A DNA stretch of 64,000 nucleotides from Elmis aenea (lineage: Eukaryota > Arthropoda > Insecta > Coleoptera > Elmidae). The stretch's first letter is position 1, and the number at the start of each line of letters is the position of its first letter. The notes beneath the pieces were generated by a model. It was not told the DNA's origin. It searched no databases and saw nothing but the letters and a program-made list of their open reading frames with translations. The position numbers and the translations under genes are program-made. Where the stretch lies: contig OX393576.1 of the NCBI GenBank assembly GCA_947652605.1, positions 58,814,966-58,878,965 of the forward strand, read 5' to 3'. This document shows, in pieces, positions 47,001-57,178 of this stretch.

Positions 47001-47100
47001 TTCGTTATATCACGTAAGCCATGGAATTTTTAAACAAAACAAGATCTTGTTTAAAATACACTCCTAAATAGCTAACTTTTGTTCCATTTAACCAACCTTG
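44011..47100. other. Three kilobases without recognised features
   Basis: AT-rich throughout, with GC-richer sequence at about 44150-44760. No terminal repeats found. The 68-codon frame at 46623 has no recognised domain. Confidence 0.45.
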
Positions 47101-47159
47101 TATTTTCATTATTTACGGAGATAGCAATAGTGTCCCATGGAAAAGTGAAACACCCTGTA
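47100..47159 (-). mobile_element. Right end of a TACAGGGTG-type element
   Basis: 'gaaacaccctgta|ta' at 47147-47161 is the mirror of the TACAGGGTGTTTC terminus. No left end or second arm was found upstream; the left coordinate is nominal. Confidence 0.5.
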
Positions 47160-47161
47160 TA

Positions 47162-47794
47162 ACTGTATAATGTTGCATATTTGTAGATTTAAAAAAAAGT
47201 AGGACGCCATGTAAACAAACACTAATTTATGTACTTTTTAACCATTTACAAGATTCTAATGTGATTGAAAATATGTGTTTATGCAAATTAGAAGGAGATC
47301 CGTGTATAACTAGTGAATTCCGTCCTGTTACTTTTGTTTTAAAATCAGCAGGTGAAGTGAAATCGACAGACCATAATAGGGAAAACTTTATCATAGACTC
47401 ACATAAACAATATTCTGGTGTTTCATGGCGTGGGGCCATTTTTCTTCTGTTTGCGGTATGGCACTCCTGAATTAATTAGCAGATTGCTTCATTTACATTG
47501 CAATTATCTTCAACATCCATGATGTTGTAAGGTCTTCGATTAGTAGGTACTGCGTCGCTGGCAGTTTTTGCGCGTCGAATATTTGCGCAACGAGAGGATA
47601 TTTTCAGGACAAAAGTTTTTGTTTATGCGTGAACACGTTGCGATGGCATTTTACAGTAGACAAGGGTATACGCCGTCATATTTACAGAATGTGGTAGCTT
47701 TTGGCTTATTGTGAATGGATTTATTCAGACTCAGCAAAAAAAAACTTTAACGAGAGTCGATGTATCATTTTTCTTCGGTAATTGATTGCTGTAG
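47162..47794. other. GC-raised stretch, no confirmed gene
   Basis: Opposite-strand frames of about 70 codons overlap at 47227-47470; neither is recognised. Nothing else seen. Confidence 0.4.
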
Positions 47795-47942
47795 GTTTAT
47801 TCATTCCTTTGTGAAAGTTTTAAAATATGTAGATAAAGATTTTGTAGGTAAAGAAGATGGGACAATATTAATAGAATATGTAAATAAAAATAATGAAGTT
47901 GACCCGGCAGTTTTAGAAATTTTCATCAGACAAAGGTTTTAA
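47795..47942 (+). CDS. Candidate terminal exon, unknown protein
   Basis: A pyrimidine-rich tract ending 'gattgctgtag' is followed, in phase 2, by 48 codons to TAA. The peptide includes VLKYVDKDFVGKEDGTILIE and ends IFIRQRF. It alternates charged and hydrophobic residues like a folded domain edge and reads more like protein than the random frames nearby, although its codons end mostly in A or T. No family recognised. A stop-terminated exon here is incompatible with one at 50198 belonging to the same isoform. A decayed transposon frame is the main alternative. Confidence 0.27.
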
Positions 47943-48858
47943 AACGATAGTGAATAATTAACCACAGTTTTAAAACAAAACATATCAGCATGATTGAACA
48001 ACAGAAATTTTTGTTTAGAAACTATGTTAAAAATTTTCTAAATGATTAAAGCCGTGCCTATAATTCTTCTCTCGTGCGATATTTTGTTTTATTTGTGCGA
48101 TAAAGTTTAATATTTATCATCCGCTATCAACAGTTTATTAGAATTTCCAGGATTACATGCAAAAACATGACGTTTAAAGCTGTTTATGTCCAAATGTGAT
48201 TTAGTATTCACTTCAACATTAAAACTATTGAGTACTTCAAATGCGCGCACATCAAATTCTTTCGATTAAAAACGCAGTAAATCAATGTTTATGTGTTTTT
48301 GACTTGCAACCTAATTATTGTGTTTTGTGAAGGTATTATAAATCAATTTATTTTTCAATTACGAAACTATTATTTTGGTTTTCGCTCCAGGTGGTTTGAA
48401 TGTAATAATAGTACTAGAAAAAAATTGGGGCTTTGTCTAGCAAAAAATAAAATTCAGACGAACTAATTATAATAATACCGCAGAAATTGAAGTTACCTAA
48501 GTGTTAAATTTAAATTATAGACAATGATAGGTTTGTCGAATAATTTAGCTACAAGTGGGGCAAAATTGGTTTCTATTATTTAAAACCAGTGGCGGCTTGT
48601 CTTGGCTAGAATATAATTTTCTCTATGTACAAAAAAGTCATTTAATTATGTCTTGCACAAGTTTTAAATTCAAAAACGAGTCGCCAAGTCTGTTAAGGAA
48701 ATAATTTGACAAAAAAGGGGATGCCGTCTATGTTCCCTCTAAGAGTAGACTGTCGCTGAGCTAACAATATAAGAACTGAACACTTTAAACCAACAAATGA
48801 GCAAAAAAAAATCAAAATATAGCATTGATTTGCACGTTTACATATAAAATAGTTTTCA
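47943..48858. other. No confirmed feature; isolated hAT-like end
   Basis: AT-rich. 'cagtggcggcttgtc' at about 48592 resembles a hAT terminus, but no partner end or duplication is visible. Confidence 0.4.
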
Positions 48859-48860
48859 TA

Positions 48861-49571
48861 TACAGGGTGGTCCACATAGAAGGGCCATATTGGGATCTCT
48901 TAAACGGTAAGAGCTACAAAGAAGTTTAAATTGGGCAAATTGTTTCTCTTTGTGAGACCTATTCAATGATGCTTCAATGTTTTAAAAAGGTTCCTTGGCA
49001 CGCTAGATAATAAACAAAAATCAAAATGGCCATTTAAAAAAAAATCAGTAATAGCTCGGGTACACTTGATGGTACAAAAATATTTTTGGGGAAAAATTTG
49101 TAGATTTTTCTACGCACTGTAAAATGAAAACATTCATTTGTTTCAATATTGTTTAAATTCCTTGATAAATGACAAACTTGCATTTGTTTAAATGGAAACT
49201 ATAGTTGGCCATAACCTCAAGAAAAAGTATTTGTTTTTCTCTTTTCAATAATATAAGGTTTAATGTATTTATTTTGATATTTAGGCTCAAAACAAATAAA
49301 ATTCATTAAATAGTCCCTATGAAGCTGTGCCATGAATTTAAACAATATCGAAACAAATGAATGTTTTCATTTTACAGTGCGTAAGAAATCGTCAATTTTT
49401 TTCCCAAAAATATTATTGTACCATTTGTATAACCGACTTATTAATGATTTAAGCAAAATGGCCATTTTGATTTTTTTAAATTATCTAATGTGCCATGGAA
49501 CTTTTTTAAAACATTGAAGCATCACTTAATAGAGATCTCAATAGTGGCCCATTGATGTGGACAACCCTGTA
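48861..49571. mobile_element. Foldback element, TACAGGGTGGTCC family
   Basis: Ends 'ta|tacagggtggtccacata' and 'tgtggacaaccctgta|ta' with TA duplication. Arms of about 250-300 bp pair through 'aacggtaagagctacaaag' and 'gcacgctagataataaac' regions with moderate divergence. The loop keeps 'taaggtttaatg' and 'gatatttaggctcaaaacaa', as at 21778. No coding sequence; the 61-codon frame at 49332 is arm sequence. Confidence 0.93.
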
Positions 49572-49696
49572 TATATACTGAAATATTGGAGAACCTAACT
49601 TAAACTTTAGACATATTTGTTTGGGCTAAAATAAAACGAACTGGGGCCGGTAACTAGTTCCGTGAATTATCTCACGTTAGGTGTAAGAACCGTTCT

Positions 49697-49751
49697 TCAT
49701 ACATTTCCGCTAAATGGCGATAAGTCTATCGCCATCTGGCGGAAATGTATG
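49697..49751. repeat. 55-bp near-perfect palindrome
   Basis: 'catacatttccgctaaatgg' reads back as the complement of 'ccatctggcggaaatgtatg', with stem ends gcgata/tatcgc and a four-base turn 'agtc'. Only two mismatches in a stem of about 25 bp. It lies in a GC-raised stretch (49630-49930) with open frames on both strands. The half-site 'gctagatggcgataagtct' recurs at about 58308. Confidence 0.85.
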
Positions 49752-50063
49752 TCGAACAGTTTCTCATTTTTGGAGAGGCTTCCTAGGCTGTGTAGTAAAC
49801 GCAGATCTAGATTCAACTTTGTCTGGAGTGCGCGGAAGCCGTTGAGCAGTGCGCACACTTTCAAAATTGCTGAGCAATTGCGCATTGCGCAGCTTAGAGG
49901 GACCATTGGCTTGCCATGTAAAACCACATAAGACTTGTATGATCAAGATGCAAACAATCAAAAAATGTTCTAAAATAATAATAAATAGGTAATTCTCAAA
50001 ATTAATTTTTTTTTAATCTTAAAAAAGCTTAAGAAAAAGTGCTAGAATTTTATTTTGCTACGT

Positions 50064-50198
50064 ATGTCGTCCATTGCTGCAGCAACGGATGGAAAAATGA
50101 AATGGGAGGAGATAAAAAAGCTAGCACAAAACGTGGAAAAAGCCGGCACAACACAACTCAACAGTCCAACACCTGACGGTAGAGGGACTTATGACTAA
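50064..50198 (+). CDS. Candidate terminal exon or small ORF, unknown
   Basis: The frame opens at ATG (50064) and runs 44 codons to TAA (50196-50198), which overlaps an AATAAA. An acceptor-like 'cgtccattgctgcag' ends at 50082, so the coding part may begin at 50083 in a terminal exon. The peptide contains DGKMKWEEIKKLAQNVEKAG and ends PDGRGTYD. It is hydrophilic and strongly protein-like, with GC-ending codons in an AT-rich setting. No domain recognised. It could be the tail of a host gene or of a retroelement ORF. Among the plus-strand candidates it has the most convincing composition. Confidence 0.33.
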   Translation: MSSIAAATDGKMKWEEIKKLAQNVEKAGTTQLNSPTPDGRGTYD

Positions 50199-50199
50199 A

Positions 50200-51059
50200 T
50201 AAAAGTAAATGTCGTCTATCAGTAATTTTATTAACGAGTCCTTTTTTCTCCAAAGTGGATGTTTTGAAGTAAAAAGAAAAGACTAAATCAGTTCATGCAT
50301 TTTAAGAGACCGTGGTGAATTCCTCAACGTGTGAAAATTGGTTTGCTGCATCAAACGCTAACCTTTCTAAAACAACACAGTTGTATGCGAATTTCTTTCA
50401 AGCAGACATAAAAGTGTATTTTTCTAATTCGGTTTTGCCTTAATTGGGCATGCGATTGTTTGAAGTTGGCGATGATGATGCCACTTGAATTCGGTAGCGC
50501 AACATCAACACCAAACCACACGTTCGCATTAATTACCTTGTGGGTGCTAACAATGTACCAACAAGACAATAGATGTGGTAACATATGCGGTGAAGAAATA
50601 AGCGCCTTGAAATCCAAGTCTTGAAATCCTCATAAACTTTAGGAATGTAATTCAATTTTAAACTCTCTTATCCCTGTGATGCAGAAATTCTTCTCAGCGT
50701 TTATATTGTTTAGGACAGTATTCACATTCTGTGATGAAATTGAAATACGGCGGTTGTTTCGTATTACAGAAGTCTCGATTTAATACGGCAGAGTTTATTT
50801 ATGTAAATAAAATGGGCGGATGGATATCACACAAATACTTTAAATTGTAAACATTTCATTTTACTTCAACCTTTCTTTAGACGTAATGTATCTGTGATAT
50901 ACGTTGCACTGAATGTTTTAGGTATTTCATCAGCCGATTCGTGTCAAAACTTAGCCGTCCAACTATTTTTTTCTGTAACTAAACTGACTGGTCAGAAAAG
51001 TTTCGACTGTACAGCTTGCGCATTTCTTGCTGTATGAATGAAAATATTTAGCAGATGTT
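50200..51059. other. No recognised feature
   Basis: Mixed AT-rich DNA. 'gaagttggcgatgatg' at about 50463 recurs at about 57150 beside a hairpin. No gene recognised. Confidence 0.4.
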
Positions 51060-51346
51060 ATATCGTTGTCGATTTTGTAATGAATATGCATAGTTTTTTT
51101 TTTTTTATGGGCGCAATGCTTGCTATTTGCATAAACATAGCATTTATTTTGCTGAATTCATTGATGTATCACACATAGCATTTTACTTCTTCATTCATTG
51201 TCAAATTTAAAAGAAAGCATTTTAAACAATAACCATTATAAATCAGGTAGGCCGGTCGTTGTAGTTTATGTTGTTTCCATAACAACCAATCGACAAAGTA
51301 AAAGTTTTGAAAGCCTATTGCTTGTCATGTTAATGAATTCGTAAAA

Positions 51347-51949
51347 ATGAACTTTAATAAAAAAGAAAAACGCGATATTTTGCGAATTTTTATTCATTGA
51401 ATAGGAATTCTATGTTGTCAAGTCAACGATATGCAGAAACATATCCAGAAAGAAAACAACCCTCGCACAGAGCCGGTCCTAGGGTTTGCGGGGCCGTGTG
51501 CGAAAACAAATGCGGAGCCGGATATTTTGATACAGGGCCGAGTTAAAGTAAAATGTTACTAAAAAACTAAAAGAACAGACAGGTCACCAGACTTGTGACT
51601 TAAAAAAAAGCTCCTCGCCCTCATTCCTCCAGCGCAGGCCGGCCTACTGTGTGTGCGTGTTTTTTATTTTCTCACACGGCTCCGCAAACCCTAAACGGCT
51701 AGCGAGGGGCCGGTCTAGGCGCGCGGGCGTGTGCGGTGCACACTCTGCACACCCCTAAATCCGGCCCTGCTCGCACACTTATTTTTGTACTTTGGACAGA
51801 AACTTGGGAAAATATGGGGCTTTTGCCAAACTTCAAGAAAAATATGGCAGAAAAGTTTCAGATGGCAATAAAAAAAACATTTTTATTACAAACATATCCG
51901 GAAAAACATTATTTTTCTATATTAAACAGAAACTTAAGTAAGGTTGTAT
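51347..51949 (+). pseudogene. Broken DUF4817-like HTH transposase N-terminus
   Basis: The frame starts MNFNKKEKRDILRIFI at 51347, slips near 51395, then resumes as RNSMLSSQRYAETYPERKQ up to the MITE at 51468. After the MITE come LDRNLGKYGAFAK and KYGRKVS. Insect DUF4817 helix-turn-helix proteins carry the pattern RNS..AA..Y.ERYPDR..PS..TF.RL...L...G.F, which this follows. In intact proteins the domain precedes a DDE catalytic region, absent here. The frameshift and the inserted MITE make it non-functional. The alignment is by memory of the family pattern, not by search. Confidence 0.7.
51468..51769. mobile_element. hAT MITE, 302 bp, inside the coding relic
   Basis: Ends 'cagagccggtcctaggg' and 'cctaaatccggccctg' form an imperfect inverted repeat. 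Flanks share 'ctcgca' (51462-51467 and 51770-51775); counting the 'ca' shared with the terminus gives the 8-bp 'ctcgcaca'. A GC-rich interior contains facing 'ggtttgcgg' and 'ccgcaaacc' blocks. It splits the DUF4817-like frame between PSH and the TF.RL-like segment. Confidence 0.85.
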
Positions 51950-52560
51950 AAAGAACGTGAAAAAGTATAACAAAACTTAAAAAGAACGGTATAAAAAATT
52001 GGCAGCATATCGCGTTTTTCTTCGTTATTAAAGTTCATTATTACGAATTTATTGTTGTGACAAGTGATAGGTTTTCAAAACTTTTAATTTGTTGATTGGT
52101 TGTCATGGAAACAACAACGACCGGCCTACTTGGTTAATAAAGGTTATTGTTTAAAACCCTTTTTTTTAAATTTGACAATGAATAAAGAAGTAAAATACCA
52201 TGTTTGATACATCAACGGATTCAGAAATAAATGCTATTTGATTATGTAAATGGCAAAAATTGCGCCTATAAGAAAAAATAAAGTTGGTTGTCATAAAACA
52301 AAAACGAGTCGATCTAGGAAAAATTTGTGACCGCCATCCGATCCGGCTTAAAAAGTTGCTTCGGCAATGTTTTTACACATTATAAATATTTCATACTCCA
52401 AGGGAGTTATAGACGATTTTCAAAAATCGTATTTTCCGGTTTTTCCTAATTTTCTCGGGATATATTTCCAGTTTCTCTTTGCCAAATTTAAACCTTTACT
52501 CTAGCTATTATATTAAGGAATATCCCCATGCTTAAATTTGAATTTCAATCACCCTGTATA

Positions 52561-54533
52561 CGATATATTAAAAAGATGTTACTAAGCTTCTGTTTCAAAT
52601 GGCATTAAGGTCAAAATTGAAAAAGTTCCTATCTTTGCAGCCGTGTAACAAATAGTTTTCTTATTTTTTTTTGTAATAATGCATCAAATGTAGTTAAATG
52701 CTCGCATGATTGTACGTTAAAGAAATTTACTACTTATCTGATTTTCCCTTTAATCCAAACGAGTGTTTAAAATAACTGAATTAATTTTTATGCCATTGTG
52801 CATACGCTTTTGTCATTATATAATATTTGTTATCTCCAAATATTGAATTTGGTAATTATCTGTAGGATATTGTGTAGGTATAGTTTAAGACAAAAACTGA
52901 AAGAAATAAATGTTGGTTTTAAAAACTGCTCAACGTTTTGGATACAGTTGAACCCAAAAATTGCAGAGCTTGTTTGGTAAGTGTATAACTTTTAAGCATA
53001 TTAAAAAAATCGTTTTTTTAACGACGCTGTTTGCCTTTTGCAAACAACATACAAGGGGTCTTAAAGTGTTTTAAACGTTTATAGCTGATCGTTATGTGTG
53101 TTTGATTTAAGGAACTTTTTTAATCGTTTACATTTAATTTAATTGGTACCAGTTAAAGGCATCTGCAGTTATATTGGAAGAATTTCACCCCCGTTAGGTG
53201 AACGCGTTTGAAAGAATTCGGGATAACGCAGCGTCTTTGCCACGGTAGTTTCCTTGCTAGAGTAATTACAATTAAATTTAATGTGTGCTTGTATGGCAAC
53301 AATAAAGAATTAGTTTCAGAAAGGAAATAAAATTTTATTTTATGTTCGCCCGCTGTTAAAATTGTAGCAGCTTTCTCTCTTCACGGCCGTGACGATGATG
53401 CGCAAAAGGAATTGCCTCTGTCCTTAGCGTTTAATAATTTGCCAATGCAAACCTTGATTCCCGATGCGGAACAATTGACAAAATTTATCTCACAGCAAAT
53501 ACAAAACTGTTCGTGGCATTTCGAGTGGTTGGGCCAATCATCTTTTATTATCTTCGGAAATAAAAATACTGACGAGCGTTCTCGGTTCTTCTGAGTGATG
53601 AATTATCTATTTTTCACGCCTAATTTGCTTTGCTGTCATGTATATCTATCATAAAATAATAGTTACTCGGACATGAAGTAATTAATCATTAACAAATGTT
53701 CGCTGTAGTGTAAAGTTTCATCATATTCAGTAATTATAACATCGAATACAAAGCTTTTCATTTCAGGTTGTGCCGGGTCCGCTGAACAATTACTTTGATA
53801 ACGTTAATATGATTTTCATTTGTATGAAAACATTATAAATGTATATTTACAAAAACATACGTATAGTACGTCCGTGGATTTTATTCCCACGAGGTTGCGT
53901 AGCTTCTCCTTTATGCAGGACCTAAATATGAATTATCGGGCGGTGGTTAAAATTAACCTTTATTACGACCATCAGAGCGAGCTCATGATAAATTTGTATG
54001 GAAAAATGGACTTATATAGATGTTATATTACCACGTTGGTATCGTAATTAGATCGTTGTAACGCTATACTGGTAGTAAATGTCTAATAAATGTTTGTACT
54101 GCTTACATGTTTCTATAAAGAAAGGTAATATGTATTTGTTCAGTTGCGTGTAATGACTTTTTTCCAGTTCTTTACATTCTAATTTAAACTGCGAATACAA
54201 TTTTTGTTTAAAGTTACAGTTCAGAAATTTAAGCTCGACGTATACAGGCTAATTTATAAAAACACCAGAAATGTTTCCTTTAATGCAATTGGAACAATTA
54301 CAGTAAAATTCTGTATCTTTGTATTTTGTAAAACGCTGCAATAAGAATACAGTATATTTCATAATTATGGGAGGTCCTTTTAAAAATATTTTGAAGATTT
54401 TTAATAAACGCATATCCTGGAATTGCTCTCTCGTTTTAAGAAACCTATGCCCTTCTAAGAAGAGAAATCAAATATGGCATTCAAATAAAACATTACAAAT
54501 CTTCTATTATTAAACGTAAATTTTTTTCACAGT
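52561..54533. other. No recognised feature
   Basis: AT-rich DNA. The frame at 53412-53594 lies in a GC-richer patch (53340-53590) but shows no recognised domain or splice context. Confidence 0.4.
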
Positions 54534-54534
54534 G

Positions 54535-55707
54535 TATAGTGTCGTCCAAATTCGATGGGATTGCATGGGTATCTCGGTTAATATTTAAGATAGAGAAACG
54601 GTTAAATTATCAAAAATGTGCAGTTTTTTGAGACAAACTCAGAACCGTTTTCAAAAATATTCTATCATTTCCGGTTTTCGAGTTATCGAATAAAAAGTGT
54701 TTTTTTGTCATATTAATAATGTGTCATATCTCCGTTATTGTAGTAATTATCGAAAATATTTATTAAGATTATTTTTAGATATTTTTATGTTTAATTTAAT
54801 TACCTTTTTTTAAATGGAAGCGATAGTTGGCTATGACATATTTAAATTCCTTATTTTTTTCTCATTCCAAATATATAAGGGTCTATGTATTTATTTTTAA
54901 TAATACGCAAGTTATGAAGGTTTTTTAGGTTTTTTTTCTAAGAAAATCATAGTAGGCTATGAAAACAAAAACCAAACAAGGTGTAAAACCTTACAAAACT
55001 CATGTGGTACAAGTTACCAAGGTTTTTTAATTTGTTGTGGAGATAAACATTGTAAATATTTGAAAATAAGAAAACAACGATATAGTCGGTATCAGCAGTA
55101 ATGTAGGATATTGTTGTTTATCTTATGTTCAAAAAATTTTGTATTTATCTCAATAACAAATTAAAAAACCTTGGTAACTTGTACCACATGAGTTTTATAA
55201 GGTTTTACACCTTGTTTATTTTTTGTTTTCACAGCCTACTATGATTTTCTTTAAAAAAAAAACGAAAAAAGCTTCATAACTTGCGTATTGTTGAAAATAA
55301 ATACATCAACCCTTATATATTTAAAATGAGAAAAAAATTAGGAATTTAAATAGGTCATAGCCAACTATCGTTTCCATTTAAAAAAAGGTAAGTTTGTGTC
55401 ATAACTTTTTAACGGCGAGCGTTTTTTTTTTTTTTAATATAATCAAATTAAACATAAAAATATCCAAAAATAATCTTAATAAATATTTTTGATATTTACA
55501 ACAATAACGGAGATATGACACATTATTAATATGACAAAAAAACACTTTTTATTCGATAACTCGAAAACCGGAAATGATAGAATATTTTTGAAAACGGTTC
55601 TGAGTTTGTCTCAAAAAACTGCACATTTTTGGTAATTTAACCGTTTCTCTATCTTAAATATTAATCGAGATACCCATGCAATCCCATCGAATTTGGACCA
55701 CCCTGTA
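54535..55707. mobile_element. 1.17-kb foldback element
   Basis: Ends 'tatagtgtcgtccaaattcg' (mutated TACAGGGTGGTCC) and 'aatttggaccaccctgta'. Arms pair almost completely to a centre near 55090, with landmarks 'gagaaacggttaaatta', 'acaaactcagaaccgttttc' and 'cttgtaccacatgagtttta'. The segment 'tagttggctatgacatattt' in each arm is homologous to single-copy loop sequence in the foldbacks at 21778 and 48861. No coding sequence. Confidence 0.93.
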
Positions 55708-56974
55708 CATAAATAGGTTTAATTAAAATTAAAATCTCTCACCCTTTTTTTAACCTCTTAAGTGTAAATGTTAAACCAATTTATAACTCTTGAATCGAGA
55801 ATCGAGAATCTCAAAATCTAGTTATAGGAGGTTTTTTTTGTAAAAATGCTGTTATTTCAAATTAATTATATTACATAAATAGGGTTGCAAACCATCCTCC
55901 TTTGGTAAGTACAATCCTTTTTTCAGACGTTTTGTCCTGTTTTCCTTCCTTAAGATCAGAAAGAACGTGAACTGTCCTTCTTTATCGTCTCACTACATTT
56001 TTACTATTAATAATTAATAAATGAATAAAACCGACCAAAAAATCAAAACGTCTAAGCAAATTTAACGCAGAATGAAAAAAACAATTTGAATGGATTAAGA
56101 TATTTTTGGTAAAGTTGTTTAAAATTGCTCATGTTTTCACAATGTAAAACACCAACTTTCATTTCATATTATTTGTTGTATTGCATAATTAAATTAGATG
56201 GACAGACATGGAGGGACCCGTTTTGATGCGTAAAAAATGGCAATTAATAAAAGCTTCGATATAATAATTTCAATAAATATCATTTTTAAACTTATAAAAA
56301 ACGCACTTTTAAAGGGATCAAAACGCTAAACCTTGTCTAGGGCACGAAAAAAATAAGTAACTGAAACAATAATTAAATATCAAACTATGTTATGTTATGC
56401 AAATTTTTAATCAAAGTAATCTGATCAACGCGGTTTTCCAGAAAAATGCTAAATTCTGCATGTTTCATGCACAATCTGTCCTACTTTCTTCAACAAATCC
56501 GGTGAGAAACGTTCTAATTACTATAAGAATCATCGCAATATGCACATACACAAATATAATTAAGATTTAATGTAATAATATACGTTTTTCTTGTGAAAGA
56601 ACAATTAATATGCTAAGCATTCAAAAGAAACAACACATTCTTTTGGTTTTTGTGTAAAAATTAAAATATGCAAACTAATACAAGACTCACGCTAGCCTGT
56701 GAGAATAATTGAAGATCATAAATAAAACCTGTTATCATTCAATTCGGCGCTAAACAATTTTTGGTATAATCAGGCCATCATCTGTTAAAGCAGGTGTTCT
56801 ATGACTTAAGTTTGTGGTCATGATCATGACCCAGTTTAGATTTAATCGTAAAATCAAGCGTATACGATTTAATGAAGTTTTGAGCGCATTTCAAAGTTTG
56901 ATTGGGACAAAATTATTGAATAACGTAGTAAAGCTCTCTTTGATGAACTTATTTCGCGTTTTTTTTTTAAACAG
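55708..56974. other. No confirmed feature; isolated hAT-like end
   Basis: AT-rich. 'agggttgcaaaccatcctcc' at about 55881 resembles a hAT terminus, but no partner end is visible before 56500. Confidence 0.4.
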
Positions 56975-57117
56975 CGTATGTTTTTGGTTAAGTTCGTTAT
57001 TGATATAGTAATCTTTGATTTGTGTGAATCTGAGGGTGCAATTATACTGAACCGTTTTAAATTAGCACCCGCTTACAAACCACATCGTTTTTCAAGCAGG
57101 CTTATAGAAGCTGTTAG
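56975..57117 (+). CDS. Candidate internal exon, unknown protein
   Basis: A strong acceptor, 'cgcgttttttttttaaacag', precedes a 143-base open segment ending at a moderate donor 'TTAG|GTACTA'. The peptide begins RMFLVKFVIDIVIFDLCESE and continues ILNRFKLAPAYKPHRFSSRL. The first third is hydrophobic, the rest basic. No family recognised. Skipping the donor, the frame continues to a stop at 57163, through the hairpin at 57131. The acceptor is the best evidence; the rest could be chance. Confidence 0.25.
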
Positions 57118-57130
57118 GTACTATCTTATC

Positions 57131-57178
57131 ATTATCCCAGCAATTACTAGAAGTTGGCGATGATGTTGCTGGGATAAT
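57131..57178. repeat. Hairpin with 13-bp perfect stem
   Basis: 'attatcccagcaa' (57131-57143) and 'ttgctgggataat' (57166-57178) are separated by 22 bases that contain 'agttggcgatgatg'. No element borders recognised. Confidence 0.85.

Larger units (their letters stand above)
51060..52558 (+). mobile_element. DUF4817-like TACAGGG element (copy B)
   Basis: The right end '...tttcaatcaccctgta|ta' matches the TACAGGGTG terminus; the left terminus is missing. Two long inverted arms (about 51065-51385 and 52015-52320) share 'aggccggtcgttgt', 'attcattgtcaaattta', 'ttgatgtatca' and, at their inner edge, 'atgaactttaataa', so each arm carries the start of the coding region. A hAT MITE (51468-51769) interrupts the middle. 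Related copies are at 8336-8835 and 60972-61555. Confidence 0.85.

Noticed and set aside
47227..47470. Overlapping 69-70 codon frames on both strands
   Set aside because: Neither strand has a recognised domain, splice context or clear codon preference.
48592..48620. hAT-like terminus 'cagtggcggcttgtc'
   Set aside because: No partner end or 8-bp duplication found, so it is not listed as an element.
49662..49961. Three overlapping frames of 65-89 codons on both strands
   Set aside because: The region is GC-raised and contains a palindrome, which lowers stop frequency; no domain is recognised on either strand.
55881..55905. hAT-like terminus 'agggttgcaaaccatcctcc'
   Set aside because: Only one end is visible; no matching inverted end was found in the following kilobase.
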